From CAYMZZ01 sp964395095 (GTDB lineage: Bacteria; Bacteroidota; Bacteroidia; Chitinophagales; Chitinophagaceae): 64,000 nt of DNA. The notes under the pieces were generated by a model. The model did not search any database and was not told the DNA's origin. It saw only the letters and a list, made by a program, of their open reading frames with translations. How positions within the stretch are numbered: position 1 is the first letter of the stretch; every line of letters begins with the position of its first letter. Location: positions 48,395 through 112,394 of the forward strand of contig CAYMZZ010000015.1 in NCBI GenBank assembly GCA_964395095.1. The letters are read 5' to 3'. The position numbers and the translations under genes are program-made. This document shows positions 1-8,011 of this stretch, one piece after another.

Positions 1-83
1 ATCAGGAAATCGATAATCGTATCCTGTCCCACATTGAATTCTTTGGCGGCCGCCAAAAGTCTCGGAAGTTTTAATTCTGCCAT
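1..83 (-). CDS. infB: Translation initiation factor IF-2, N-terminal fragment (cut by window edge)
   Basis: Only the first 27 codons are inside the window. Read on the minus strand from the ATG at 83-81 they give MAELKLPRLLAAAKEFNVG and on, which is the characteristic start of Bacteroidota IF-2. The protein is the GTPase that brings initiator tRNA to the 30S ribosome; the GTPase part lies beyond the edge. It is the third gene of the rimP-nusA-infB operon and starts 128 bp after nusA ends. Confidence 0.9.
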   Translation of the reverse strand, partial: MAELKLPRLLAAAKEFNVGQDTIIDFL

Positions 84-185
84 TAATCTTTCTTATATGT
101 TCTAAATATTCAACGCTACTCGAACGTTTATCGTCCGTACGCTAACGTATATCGCCAATGCGCACATCTACACACCCTACTCCCC

Positions 186-217
186 ACTTACAACTTACTA
201 CTTACAACTTACTACTC
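186..217. repeat. ACTTACTACTTACA short-word array at the nusA 3' end
   Basis: Alternating words CTTACAACTTACTA run from 186 into the nusA stop codon (212-214). A near-identical array occurs at 11808-11850, again at the 3' end of a minus-strand gene. No protein or known RNA is recognised in it; it belongs to a set of gene-end arrays seen across the window. Confidence 0.7.
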
Positions 218-1459
218 TTTCTCAAATTCCGCCTGCAACACCTTCCTCACTTCATCAATCGTTTCTTTTTCCAGGTCGGTGCGGCGCTCCAGTTCCTCGG
301 CGGTGAGGTTGAGTACGCTGCGGGCTGTATCGCAACCTACACGCTTCAGTTCATCAATAACCCAGGTCTCAATCTCATCGCTAAATTCTTCCAGATCGAT
401 GTCAAACTCGGCCTCTTCCTCTTCTGTATCGCGAAACACATCTATCTCGTAACCGGTGAGTTCACAGGCCAGCTTAATGTTGACACCCCTGCGGCCAATG
501 GCCAGCGAAACCTGGTCGGGCTTCAGATACACACTTGCGTGCTTCCGGTCATTGTCGAGGTCCATATAGGTGATCTTGGCCGGCGTTAGCGCCCGCTGAA
601 TCAACAATTGAATATTGTTGGTCCAGTTGATCACGTCAATATTTTCGTTCTTCAGTTCGCGCACAATACCATGAATCCGGCTACCCTTCATACCCACGCA
701 GGCGCCCACGGGATCAATACGATCATCGTAAGATTCTACCGCTACCTTGGCCCTTTCACCCGGATCGCGCACGATTCTCTTGATCACAATCAGACCATCA
801 AAGATCTCCGGCACTTCTATTTCGAGCAATTTGGCCAGGAAGTCGGGTGATGTGCGGGAAAGGATGATGACAGGGTTATTATTCTTCATATCCACTTTCT
901 TCACTACCGCGCGTATATTCTCGCCTTTCTTGAAATAATCCTGCGGAATCTGCTCACTTTTGGGCAGAATCAGCTCATTACCCTCTTCATCGAGCAACAA
1001 AATCTCTTTTTTCCAAACCTGGTACACTTCCGCGCTGATGATTTCACCAATACGGTCGCCATATTTCTTCGCCAGCACATTCTTCTTCAAATCGCTGATA
1101 CGGCTGGCCAGGGTTTGCTTGGCAGCCAGAATAGCCCGGCGGCCAAAATCGTAAAGGTCTATTTCTTCAAACAATTCTTCCCCCACTTCAAAGTCGGGCT
1201 CAATTTTGACCGCATCGGAATAAGCCACCTGGGCCAGTGGATCTTCCACCTGTCCGTCTTCCACAATCATCCGGTGTCGAATAATCTCGAGGTCGCCCTT
1301 CTCTGCGTTCACGATCACGTCGAAGTTTTCATCGCTGCCAAATTTTTTGCGCAGCAGGGTTTTGAAAACGTCTTCCACCACTTTCATCATCGTGGGACGA
1401 TCGATTTTCTCGGCATCCTTAAATTCCTGGAATGCTTCGATCAAATTGATACTTGCCAT
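212..1459 (-). CDS. nusA: Transcription termination/antitermination factor NusA
   Basis: This 415-residue protein binds RNA polymerase and nascent RNA and modulates pausing, termination and antitermination. The order of domains is standard: an N-terminal RNA polymerase-binding domain (about 1-125), an S1 domain (about 130-200), then KH1 with a GMKG loop inside VGACVGMKGSRIHGI and KH2 with a GRRG loop in AIGRRGVNIKLA. The C-terminus ends in a short helical DELKRVG...EEL segment instead of the two acidic repeats of the longer E. coli protein (495 residues). It lies 115 bp after rimP and before infB, the universal gene order. The start ATG at 1459 gives MASINLIEAFQEFKDAEKI, as in relatives. Confidence 0.97.
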   Translation of the reverse strand: MASINLIEAFQEFKDAEKIDRPTMMKVVEDVFKTLLRKKFGSDENFDVIVNAEKGDLEIIRHRMIVEDGQVEDPLAQVAYSDAVKIEPDFEVGEELFEEIDLYDFGRRAILAAKQTLASRISDLKKNVLAKKYGDRIGEIISAEVYQVWKKEILLLDEEGNELILPKSEQIPQDYFKKGENIRAVVKKVDMKNNNPVIILSRTSPDFLAKLLEIEVPEIFDGLIVIKRIVRDPGERAKVAVESYDDRIDPVGACVGMKGSRIHGIVRELKNENIDVINWTNNIQLLIQRALTPAKITYMDLDNDRKHASVYLKPDQVSLAIGRRGVNIKLACELTGYEIDVFRDTEEEEAEFDIDLEEFSDEIETWVIDELKRVGCDTARSVLNLTAEELERRTDLEKETIDEVRKVLQAEFEKE

Positions 1460-1574
1460 AACTCTTAGTTTGAGGTCGGATAGCGCAGGCTGCTCTCAGC
1501 GATGCGATTTCCAGTTGTTGTTTGACTTTTACTGAATGTTTATTGTTTTTGCCCCCGGTCCTTCCGGAGCGATT

Positions 1575-2045
1575 CTAAAATTTCACCTGTATTTTGGTGC
1601 TCTTCACCTCGGTCATGGGCCACTCTTTCTGCAATACCTGCTTCTTCTTACCCTTGCCCGTTTCCTGCTCCAGCAGCAGCTTCTCCTCCGAAGCTTCCAG
1701 CAATTTTCCTTCCTGTTTGCTACCATCGATCAGGGTCACTTCCACATACCGACCAATATTTTTGCGATACTGGCGCAATAGCTTCAGCGGCTCATCAAGA
1801 CCGGGTGAACTCAATTCCAGCGAAAAATCCCCATTGGGGAACAAATTCGACTCTTCCAGATCCTTATACAGCTTTCGGTTGTATTGGATCAGACGATCCA
1901 CATTGATTCCCTGGTCGGCATCGAGGAAGACCTTTACATTGTTGGTGGGCTTGATGCGGATCTCCACGAGGAACACATCCGGGTCGGCCTCAATCAGGGT
2001 ATTGACTTTTTGTTCCAATACCGGCAGTACAGCGTCCATATTCAA
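1575..2045 (-). CDS. rimP: Ribosome maturation factor RimP
   Basis: A 156-residue protein of normal family length, needed for maturation of the 30S subunit. The N-terminal alpha/beta domain contains the family signature around LELSSPGLDEPL (residues about 75-87) and is followed by the small SH3-like C-terminal barrel (RYVEVTLIDGSKQEGKLLEA region). It is the first gene of the rimP-nusA-infB operon. Two starts, M1 at 2045 and M3 at 2039, are both possible; the difference is two residues. The promoter should lie in 2046-2200, opposite the plus-strand gene at 2304. Confidence 0.96.
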   Translation of the reverse strand: MNMDAVLPVLEQKVNTLIEADPDVFLVEIRIKPTNNVKVFLDADQGINVDRLIQYNRKLYKDLEESNLFPNGDFSLELSSPGLDEPLKLLRQYRKNIGRYVEVTLIDGSKQEGKLLEASEEKLLLEQETGKGKKKQVLQKEWPMTEVKSTKIQVKF

Positions 2046-2303
2046 GTTGGATAATAGAAGAAGGGAACGGTCTTCGTTCCCTTCTTACTTGCTTTTTCCG
2101 ATGCAAAACTAAGTGAAAACAGGGATATCTCCCAAATTTGAATTCGCCCGGTCATATTCGGAGGAAATAAGCCGGCAAAACCCTCCTCAATCCGTCACTT
2201 TACCGAAGAAAATGTGAAAATGCCCGAAGAATCCGCCGCCGGGGCAGGCTTTCCCGGCCACAGTTCCTAACTTTACGGCTCTGATTGACCCAAAAACAGA
2301 GCC

Positions 2304-2549
2304 TTGCTGAAAATTATTCTATACGGCCTCCTGATCTGGTTTTTATACAACCTTATTTTCCGCCTCATCATCCCCGTTTATCGCGCCAGCCGACAGATGA
2401 AGCGGCAATTCCGCGCCATGCAGGAAAAAATGCAGCAGCAGGCGAGGCAGCAGGAGCAGGCAAATGCCGCATTTACCGAGCAAAAACTGCACAGCGAATC
2501 GCCGCGGCCGAAATCGGAAGACTATATTGACTTTGAAGAAATACGGTGA
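2304..2549 (+). CDS. Small DUF4834-like membrane protein
   Basis: An 81-residue protein with one N-terminal transmembrane helix (about residues 3-25, LKIILYGLLIWFLYNLIF) followed by a basic, Gln-rich amphipathic region and a C-terminal acidic tail ending DYIDFEEIR. This layout matches the DUF4834 family, which is small, restricted to Bacteroidota and of unknown function. The start is a TTG; no in-frame ATG precedes the membrane helix. It is divergent from rimP. Confidence 0.7.
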   Translation: MLKIILYGLLIWFLYNLIFRLIIPVYRASRQMKRQFRAMQEKMQQQARQQEQANAAFTEQKLHSESPRPKSEDYIDFEEIR

Positions 2550-2887
2550 CGGTGTACGTATTACGTTATACGTATTACGTTGTATTTGGGAATTTGGGGT
2601 ATTCGGTTATTTGGAATTTGGATGGGGTAGTTTATTCGATCAGGCAAATTCCCCTACCAACTGGCCGCAGAGGGAATCCGTTCGATTGAACAAACTAATC
2701 TACCAAATTCCAAATAACCGAATACCCCAAATTCTCAAATTCTGCTTACATCTTTCCCTGCCATATACCATCCCCCGGGTATTTCTCCCCCACAAATAGC
2801 TATTACATTCGCAGATGGCCATTAAACATTAAACCCTAAACCAACCTGCGTACCTAACCAAATTCCCAAATCCCCAAATATTCCCTC
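2550..2887. repeat. Gene-free spacer with a 31-bp perfect inverted repeat
   Basis: No gene is seen in these 338 bases. Right after the DUF4834 stop come TACGTATTACG words (2556-2580). Then 2591-2621 and 2703-2733 form a perfect 31-bp inverted repeat (left arm begins AATTTGGGGTATTCGG) separated by 81 bp. A related AATTCCCAAATCCCC word occurs at 2861-2877. Similar AATTTGGGGATTTGGG words occur at 7970-8000 and 63928-63950. Confidence 0.8.
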
Positions 2888-4258
2888 ATGTTTTCTCCAA
2901 CACTAAAAATTCTACTCTTTCTGGTAACCTTTGCCGCTGGCAACAATTTGCTGGCGCAGGATTTAACGCCTTTTCGAAATAACAAAGGCCTCTGGGGTTT
3001 TAAGGATTCCAAAGGCAATGTGCAGGTAGAACCGAAATGGGTCAACAAGCCCGAAGATTTTTGCGAAGGACGCAGCATTATTTCTATCAGCTACGGCAAA
3101 AAAGGGGTGATTGACGAAAAAGGGAAACTGCTGACCAGCCGCTATTACAGCGATATCAAACCTTATAAAAATGGTATGGCCTTGGCCAGCCTGCGCATAC
3201 AGGATACTACCCGTGATGCCCAGGGAAAAGTAATTAAGACCGAAACCTTCATCCACTATGGCCTGCTCAATAAGGAAGGTAAGGAAGTGCTTCCTGTTGA
3301 ATACGGCAACCTCGTGGGCGACTATAGCAATGGCTGGTTTGTGGTATTGCGCAACAAACAAACCAAAGACCTTTATATCGATACAAAGGATCAACCCTTT
3401 GAGCTGCCCGACAATATCGGCTCCCTGAGCACGGACGCGCTGGATGGAAAACTTTTTATTGCCAGCATGAAATACAAATACGGACTGGTAGACCGCAACC
3501 TGAAAATAGTGCTGCCAATCGAATACAGCCAGATAAGGCCCGCGGGAGAGGGACTGATGATCATTCGCAAAGACAATAAGCTCGGGCTCATGGATATGAA
3601 CCTGAAATGGGTGCTGGAACCTACTTATACCCGGCTCGCGCCCTTCACCAATGGCTATGCCGTTTTCGGCACCGACGATAACCAGTATGGCACCATCAAC
3701 ACAAAAGGAAAGATCAGCACCCCGGCCGCCTTTGCCAGCATTATGCCGGTAACGAAAACAACCCAACCCTTCGCCACTTTCAAAAACCCCGGCTCCGATA
3801 ATGTGGGTCTGCTCAATATGGCAACGGGAAAAGTCATCGTTTCCGCCCAATACCCCTCCATGGGATTCTCCTATGATTGGGGACTGGTCAGTTTTCGCCG
3901 CGACAACAAGCGAGGGCTGCTCGACAGTACCGGTCGTGAGCTCTTTTATGATAAGTACGACGACTTTGTGACCGGCAATCTCGGCGGTATGAACTGGGTG
4001 CGCAAAGGAAACCTATATGGATTTATGGATGCCAATGGCAAGGAAGTGGTGGCCCCGCAATACGAATCCATCCTCGGCTTTAGTGAAGACCGGGCCGCGG
4101 TAAAATTGAACGGTCTTTTTGGCTATATCGACAGAAGCGGTAAACTGGTAATCCCCCACCAATATCCAAAAGCGGAAGCCTTCCAGGGCGGAGTGGCGAG
4201 GGTGACGGATAGGGAAGGGAAGGTATTATTTATTGGACCTGACGGAAAGGCAAAGTAG
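2888..4258 (+). CDS. Secreted WG-repeat protein
   Basis: A 456-residue protein with a signal peptide (MFSPTLKILLFLVTFAAGNN, cleavage near LLAQ) followed by repeated units of about 30-50 residues that follow the WG-repeat pattern: LWGFKDSKGNVQVEPKW, YGLLNKEGKEVLPVEYG, YGLVDRNLKIVLPIEYS, YGFMDANGKEVVAPQYE and FGYIDRSGKLVIPHQYP. WG repeats form beta structures in exported proteins of Bacteroidota; no catalytic role is known. No C-terminal sorting domain is visible, so a periplasmic or surface location is inferred from the signal peptide only. A TACG-word array begins at the stop codon. Confidence 0.88.
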   Translation: MFSPTLKILLFLVTFAAGNNLLAQDLTPFRNNKGLWGFKDSKGNVQVEPKWVNKPEDFCEGRSIISISYGKKGVIDEKGKLLTSRYYSDIKPYKNGMALASLRIQDTTRDAQGKVIKTETFIHYGLLNKEGKEVLPVEYGNLVGDYSNGWFVVLRNKQTKDLYIDTKDQPFELPDNIGSLSTDALDGKLFIASMKYKYGLVDRNLKIVLPIEYSQIRPAGEGLMIIRKDNKLGLMDMNLKWVLEPTYTRLAPFTNGYAVFGTDDNQYGTINTKGKISTPAAFASIMPVTKTTQPFATFKNPGSDNVGLLNMATGKVIVSAQYPSMGFSYDWGLVSFRRDNKRGLLDSTGRELFYDKYDDFVTGNLGGMNWVRKGNLYGFMDANGKEVVAPQYESILGFSEDRAAVKLNGLFGYIDRSGKLVIPHQYPKAEAFQGGVARVTDREGKVLFIGPDGKAK

Positions 4259-4313
4259 TACGTTTTACGTTTTACGTAATACGTAGTACGTAGTACGTAA
4301 AACGTACTACGTT
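4258..4313. repeat. TACGTTTTACG / TACGTAGTACG array
   Basis: Short words built on ACGT start at the last base of the WG-protein stop codon. 4258-4269 (GTACGTTTTACG) and 4296-4307 (CGTAAAACGTAC) are a perfect 12-bp inverted repeat, so the transcript could fold here. The same word family is found after the stop at 2549. Confidence 0.75.
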
Positions 4314-4360
4314 CCACTTTTTCAACAAGAAATCCTATTTTTGCGGCCGGCCTATGGCCT

Positions 4361-4434
4361 GGACCCTTAGCTCAGTCGGTTAGAGCATCTGACTCATAAT
4401 CAGGGGGTGGTTGGTTCGATCCCAACAGGGTCCA
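4361..4434 (+). tRNA. tRNA with CAU anticodon (Ile2 lysidine type or elongator Met)
   Basis: A full cloverleaf of 74 nt without encoded CCA: acceptor GGACCCT/AGGGTCC, D arm AGCTCAGTCGGTTAGAGC, anticodon loop CTCATAA with CAU at 4395-4397, and T arm GGTTCGATCC. A CAU anticodon in a non-initiator body is either elongator methionine tRNA or the isoleucine tRNA whose C34 becomes lysidine. The GACTCATAATC core is seen in both; TilS determinants cannot be scored by eye. Confidence 0.93.
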
Positions 4435-4488
4435 CTCAACGTGAGGCGTGAATCGTGAGGCGTGAGAAAAAGATTATAATTGGATTAG

Positions 4489-4516
4489 AAGGCTTCCTGA
4501 GGGTGGCCTTTTTTTG
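4489..4516 (+). terminator. Possible rho-independent terminator after the tRNA
   Basis: AAGGC (4489-4493) can pair with GCCTT (4506-4510), followed by a T run. It lies 55 bp after the tRNA. The stem is short. Just upstream, 4440-4466 holds a GTGAGGCGTGA direct repeat. Confidence 0.45.
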
Positions 4517-4588
4517 TGGGCTTAAGTAATTTCAGGGTGCAGTTTCTGCACGAGTAACCCATCCTGATAATTCTTAAACCGACACCAC

Positions 4589-5272
4589 ATGAGAATATTA
4601 TTATCCCTGCTGGTTCTTAGCTTTTGTATCCCGCTCCCGGGTATCTGTCAACAGGATTCAAGTTTTCTGGTAAGTTATTCCTACAAACAGAAAATAGCCA
4701 TTAATCAAACCAGTGATTCTTCGGGCAACGGGGCCACAAATAACCATGCGGAAAATGCGCCGGTTGGCAGCGACAGTACTAATAATGGATCCGCAGGGGA
4801 AGTGAAGACGCTGATAGATGAATTCAGCCTTTCCGTTTCCGCATTCATCCTGGCGAACAAAGACTCCAGCAAAACCTATTTCCGTCTCCACACTGTTGAA
4901 GCCGACCCCAACAGCAGCGAGCAGGGTACGAATGTCGATCTCTATTCATCGGTCAATATGCCCGATACCATCTTTTATAAGAATGGAGATTGGTCCATTC
5001 AAATGCAAGGCGATTGGATAGTTCCGGACCGTGTAGAGCTGGTTGTTGTTGAAACCAATGAAAAAAAGATGATCCTGGGTTATAGCTGCAAAAAATACAT
5101 AGCCAATGACAGCGAAGGAAAGCCCGGTATTACCATCTGGGCTACGGAAAAATTACCCAACACTCTGCTGCCATATACGGGATTGTCGTCCTTTAAAGGC
5201 GGCATCCTTGAAATTGAACACAAAGGCGAAGAATGGCATGCAGTGGCGCAGCGGATTGAGATAATAAAATAG
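4589..5272 (+). CDS. GLPGLI-family-like secreted protein, copy 1
   Basis: A 227-residue exported protein with a signal peptide ending near CQQ (residue 21). The body is beta-rich and carries the features of GLPGLI-family Bacteroidota proteins: a FLVSYSYKQK first strand, KMILGYSCKKY in the middle and PYTGLSSFKGGILEIEHKG near the C-terminus, where the usual GLPGLI hexapeptide is replaced by GLSSFKGGI. A low-complexity Ser/Asn/Gly insert (residues about 37-70) is absent from the second copy at 5615. Function is unknown. Confidence 0.6.
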   Translation: MRILLSLLVLSFCIPLPGICQQDSSFLVSYSYKQKIAINQTSDSSGNGATNNHAENAPVGSDSTNNGSAGEVKTLIDEFSLSVSAFILANKDSSKTYFRLHTVEADPNSSEQGTNVDLYSSVNMPDTIFYKNGDWSIQMQGDWIVPDRVELVVVETNEKKMILGYSCKKYIANDSEGKPGITIWATEKLPNTLLPYTGLSSFKGGILEIEHKGEEWHAVAQRIEIIK

Positions 5273-5346
5273 TTTAAAGGCTTGATTACAGCATCAACCA
5301 CTATTACTGCTATCAAATGCCGGTATGATGGCTTTATCGCAAGGTA

Positions 5347-5523
5347 CTAACTATTAAGCCTTGCGTGTTGCGCCATAGTCTTGGGCATTTGAAATACCTT
5401 GATTTGCGAAAGCTTTACCTTTTGCTCCGCGTTCCAGCAATCATAGTTACGCTGAAGATTGAGCCATAGCTCGGGCGTTGTATCAAAAGCTTTGCCCAAT
5501 CGAAGGGCCATTTCGGGGATAAT
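5347..5523 (-). pseudogene. HigA-type antitoxin remnant (C-terminal half only)
   Basis: On the minus strand this frame reads IPEMALRLGKAFDTTPELW, then LNLQRNYDCWNAEQKVKLSQ, and ends at the TAG at 5349-5347. This is the second half of HigA-family XRE antitoxins, whose consensus is ISPEMALRLSKAFGTTPEFW followed by LNLQ. The frame is closed by TAA directly upstream, so the recognition helix is missing, and no HigB toxin lies nearby. It is a decayed toxin-antitoxin locus between two GLPGLI-like genes. Confidence 0.75.
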
Positions 5524-5614
5524 TTACACGACAAATTTAACTTTCTTCTATAATTTCCTGTTAAGGTTCTGGATTTGCTGGATTAAATTAGTAGTGCCGT
5601 TCAAAACATGCACC

Positions 5615-6187
5615 ATGCGCCATCTCTCTGCATTTGCATTCTTTCTACTTAGCGCCTGCATTGCCGGAGCTCAAAAAAATGTCTCCTATTTTGTGAGCTA
5701 TACTTATACCAACAAAAGCATTAAGTTTCCGGACAACCAGGTTTTTACCATCCCCTATTATATGTTCGCGAACACCGATTCTTCGCGGCTTTTTTTCCGG
5801 AGAATTAAGAAAGCCAAATCAGCAGCGCAAACAGTGCCCGGTGGCAGAATTCATATCGGCAACCTCGATATTATGCCCGACACCGTGTTTTACAAAGAAG
5901 GCCGTTGGATAAAACTTACCCGGGATAAATGGGAACCGATCAAACCCATTGCGATGGGATTCACGGAAACCGGTCAAACCCGCAAAATTCTCGGCTATGA
6001 ATGCACACAGTTTGTCGCTACCGACTCCGCGGGTAACCAACTGGTGCGCATCTATGCCAGCAAGGCGCTGCCCCCTACCCTCATTCCCTATATAGGCCTC
6101 GAATCCTTTCCGTATGGTATCCTGGAAATCCGGCACCTGGGCATGGGTTGGAAACTGATCCCGCGACGAGTTAAAAAAATGAAGTAA
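5615..6187 (+). CDS. GLPGLI-family-like secreted protein, copy 2
   Basis: A 190-residue paralogue of the protein at 4589: the same order of VSYFVSYTYTNK, MPDTVFYKEGRWI, KILGYECTQFVATDS and PYIGLESFPYGILEIRHLG, without the Ser/Asn/Gly insert. The start at 5615 was chosen because it gives a signal peptide (MRHLSAFAFFLLSACIAGAQ). A longer open frame upstream runs through the antisense of the HigA remnant and is not believed. It probably arose by tandem duplication that now brackets the HigA remnant. Confidence 0.6.
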   Translation: MRHLSAFAFFLLSACIAGAQKNVSYFVSYTYTNKSIKFPDNQVFTIPYYMFANTDSSRLFFRRIKKAKSAAQTVPGGRIHIGNLDIMPDTVFYKEGRWIKLTRDKWEPIKPIAMGFTETGQTRKILGYECTQFVATDSAGNQLVRIYASKALPPTLIPYIGLESFPYGILEIRHLGMGWKLIPRRVKKMK

Positions 6188-6225
6188 ATTTGGCTTTGTC
6201 GGGAACAATATACTCCGCAACCGAT

Positions 6226-6483
6226 ATGGAAAAATCGACTAAACCAAGACGAAGCATTTCAGTGATGTTATTGAAAACGCTGTTACTGGTCTCCATTATT
6301 GGCGCTATGCAGAAATATTTCGATGTCAAAGAGACCTGGTACAACTTTGTCTTCTACTATATAATCATCCCCCTTGCCTTTAGCTATATCGACAACCTGC
6401 TTTGGAAACGTAAGTTAAGAAGACTACAGCAGGCCCAAAATCCAACGCCGGAAAATCGGCCCCTACAGCCGGATAGCCATTGA
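6226..6483 (+). CDS. Small hypothetical membrane protein
   Basis: An 85-residue protein (from ATG 6226) with two hydrophobic segments: LLKTLLLVSIIGAM (about 12-26) and FVFYYIIIPLAFSYI (about 39-54), and basic ends. It starts 38 bp after the GLPGLI-like gene and may be cotranscribed. A TTG start at 6190 would add 12 residues. It overlaps the 3' end of the convergent barrel gene by 21 bp. Not recognised as a named family. Confidence 0.55.
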   Translation: MEKSTKPRRSISVMLLKTLLLVSIIGAMQKYFDVKETWYNFVFYYIIIPLAFSYIDNLLWKRKLRRLQQAQNPTPENRPLQPDSH

Positions 6484-7104
6484 ACCGCCGAGCTGCCAGA
6501 TGGCATCTCCATTGGTATCGGTTTGAAATCCCGCCGTTGCGCCTACTGAATATCGCGAGTGGAAATGATAGCGATAAGAAAGTTGAAGGACAGCTCCGAA
6601 ACTGGTTGTACGCTGGGGACTATGGTGCTCATAAACGATGGCCGGAAACGGAAAACCCGTAGCCGCACCGGGAAAATAAATGCTCAATGCATCGGGTATG
6701 GTAGATGTTTGATAACGGATAAGTGGCCCGACCATAGCGCCAAGCGAATGCTGCGATTGTTGCAGAAAATCCCAGCCAATCCTGGCGGAAAGCTGGGCTC
6801 CGCCAGTGGCATTCCGAATGGATCCATCCACCACCTGGCCATTCAGCCCTTCATACTCCAACAACCGAAAACCATCATGCACCGTAACCGCGATACCTGC
6901 TGCGAAAAATATTCGCTCGCGCAAATATTTTCGATACTCCGTGTTTACCATAAACCCTCGCAAATCCCCCGTGCCATGCTTTGAATAGCCGATATCGAGC
7001 GAAATAAATTCCCCTGCATGCTTTGATTGCGCCTGCGTGGTCGGGGAAGTAAATAGGAAAACAGCCATGAGCTGAAAGCTCAGGATAAGAGTAGAAATTT
7101 TCAT
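6463..7104 (-). CDS. Outer-membrane beta-barrel protein, hypothetical
   Basis: A 213-residue protein from the ATG at 7104, chosen because it opens a signal peptide (MKISTLILSFQLMAVFLFTS, cleavage near QAQ). The rest alternates polar and hydrophobic residues with Gly/Tyr/Phe-rich strands (FISLDIGYSKHG, LSARIGWDF, SFGAVLQLSYRYHF) and ends GGSMAIRL, typical of a small 8-strand barrel with a C-terminal outer-membrane insertion signal. Ligand and role are unknown. Confidence 0.6.
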   Translation of the reverse strand: MKISTLILSFQLMAVFLFTSPTTQAQSKHAGEFISLDIGYSKHGTGDLRGFMVNTEYRKYLRERIFFAAGIAVTVHDGFRLLEYEGLNGQVVDGSIRNATGGAQLSARIGWDFLQQSQHSLGAMVGPLIRYQTSTIPDALSIYFPGAATGFPFPAIVYEHHSPQRTTSFGAVLQLSYRYHFHSRYSVGATAGFQTDTNGDAIWQLGGSMAIRL

Positions 7105-7243
7105 AACGATCAGGTTTGGTTTACGACAACAATTACTCCCTAAATTTAGACAGGCGATAATTGCAAGCAAAATTTCGTGATTATTGCCTTAGCCAATTTT
7201 ATGTGAAATCATAGTAACTTCCACCACACTACTGATCAATAAT

Positions 7244-7960
7244 ATGAAATCACTTCGCCTTCCTATTGTAATACTTTATCTCATATTCTCTACCACTCCA
7301 GCCCTGGCCCGGCAAAGCCCAGCCGAAGTGCGCCTGCAAGGCTCCATGAAAACGGTGATGCGCGAAGGAAACCTGGAAGCGCATATCCACCTGGATACAA
7401 TTGAAAAAAATAACCTATTCGGACTGGGGCCCGTAGCGGGTCTTCAGGGGGAACTGATGGTGCTGGATGGCAAAGTGTACCAATCATCCCGCAAGGGAAA
7501 TCAGCTATCAAACAAAATGGATACATCCGCCAAAGCGGCTTTTTTTGTGTACAGTTATGTGAAGGAATGGAAAACCATAGAAGCAAAAGCCTCCATTGAG
7601 AACTTAGCCGAACTCGAAAAATGGATTGAAGCCACCGCTATGGCCCATGGCTTCGACCTGGAAAAGCCTTTTGCTTTTCGAATTGAAACAATTGCTGTCA
7701 ACGCCCCCTTCCATATAATTCATTGGGAAGAAGGAACGGAACATACGTTCGACAATCACCAGCAATTTGCCTACAAAGGCGAATGGCGCAACAAGCCACT
7801 AAAGTTGCTCGGCTTTTATTCACGTCATCACAAAAGTCTGTTTACCCACCACAGCAGCAACCTGCATATTCACGTTCTGGAAGGGGAAACGGATATAGTG
7901 GGGCACCTGGATGATATTTGGATTAGTGGTGAATTGACTATCTCATTTGGTCAGAAATGA
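7244..7960 (+). CDS. Acetolactate decarboxylase-family protein with signal peptide
   Basis: A 238-residue protein of the alpha-acetolactate decarboxylase family, whose members convert acetolactate to acetoin with a bound zinc ion. Family marks are GLGPVAGLQGELMVLDGKVY (residues about 61-80) and the metal-binding LHIHVLEGETDIVGHLDD. His208, His210 and His221 reproduce the HxH-x10-H spacing of the zinc site. The N-terminus is a signal peptide (about 22 residues, ending ALARQ), so the enzyme should be exported, which is odd for an enzyme acting on a cytoplasmic metabolite. No acetolactate synthase is nearby. Activity is inferred from family. Confidence 0.8.
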   Translation: MKSLRLPIVILYLIFSTTPALARQSPAEVRLQGSMKTVMREGNLEAHIHLDTIEKNNLFGLGPVAGLQGELMVLDGKVYQSSRKGNQLSNKMDTSAKAAFFVYSYVKEWKTIEAKASIENLAELEKWIEATAMAHGFDLEKPFAFRIETIAVNAPFHIIHWEEGTEHTFDNHQQFAYKGEWRNKPLKLLGFYSRHHKSLFTHHSSNLHIHVLEGETDIVGHLDDIWISGELTISFGQK

Positions 7961-7969
7961 CTGTAGGGA

Positions 7970-8000
7970 GATTTGGGGATTTGGGAATTCGGTAATTTGA
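7970..8000. repeat. AATTTGGGGATTTGGG word, copy
   Basis: A GATTTGGGGATTTGGGAATTC-type word lies just after the acetolactate decarboxylase stop. It resembles the arms of the inverted repeat at 2591-2733 and the word after the DoxX-like gene at 63928. Confidence 0.6.
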
Positions 8001-8011
8001 TTGAATTTTTC

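Noticed and set aside
2963..3850. 295-codon frame antisense to the WG-repeat gene
   Set aside because: It is a mirror of the repeat protein's codon pattern; the plus strand has the signal peptide and WG units.
5459..5614. Upstream start that extends the second GLPGLI-like gene by 52 residues
   Set aside because: It would bury the signal peptide and is antisense to the HigA remnant.
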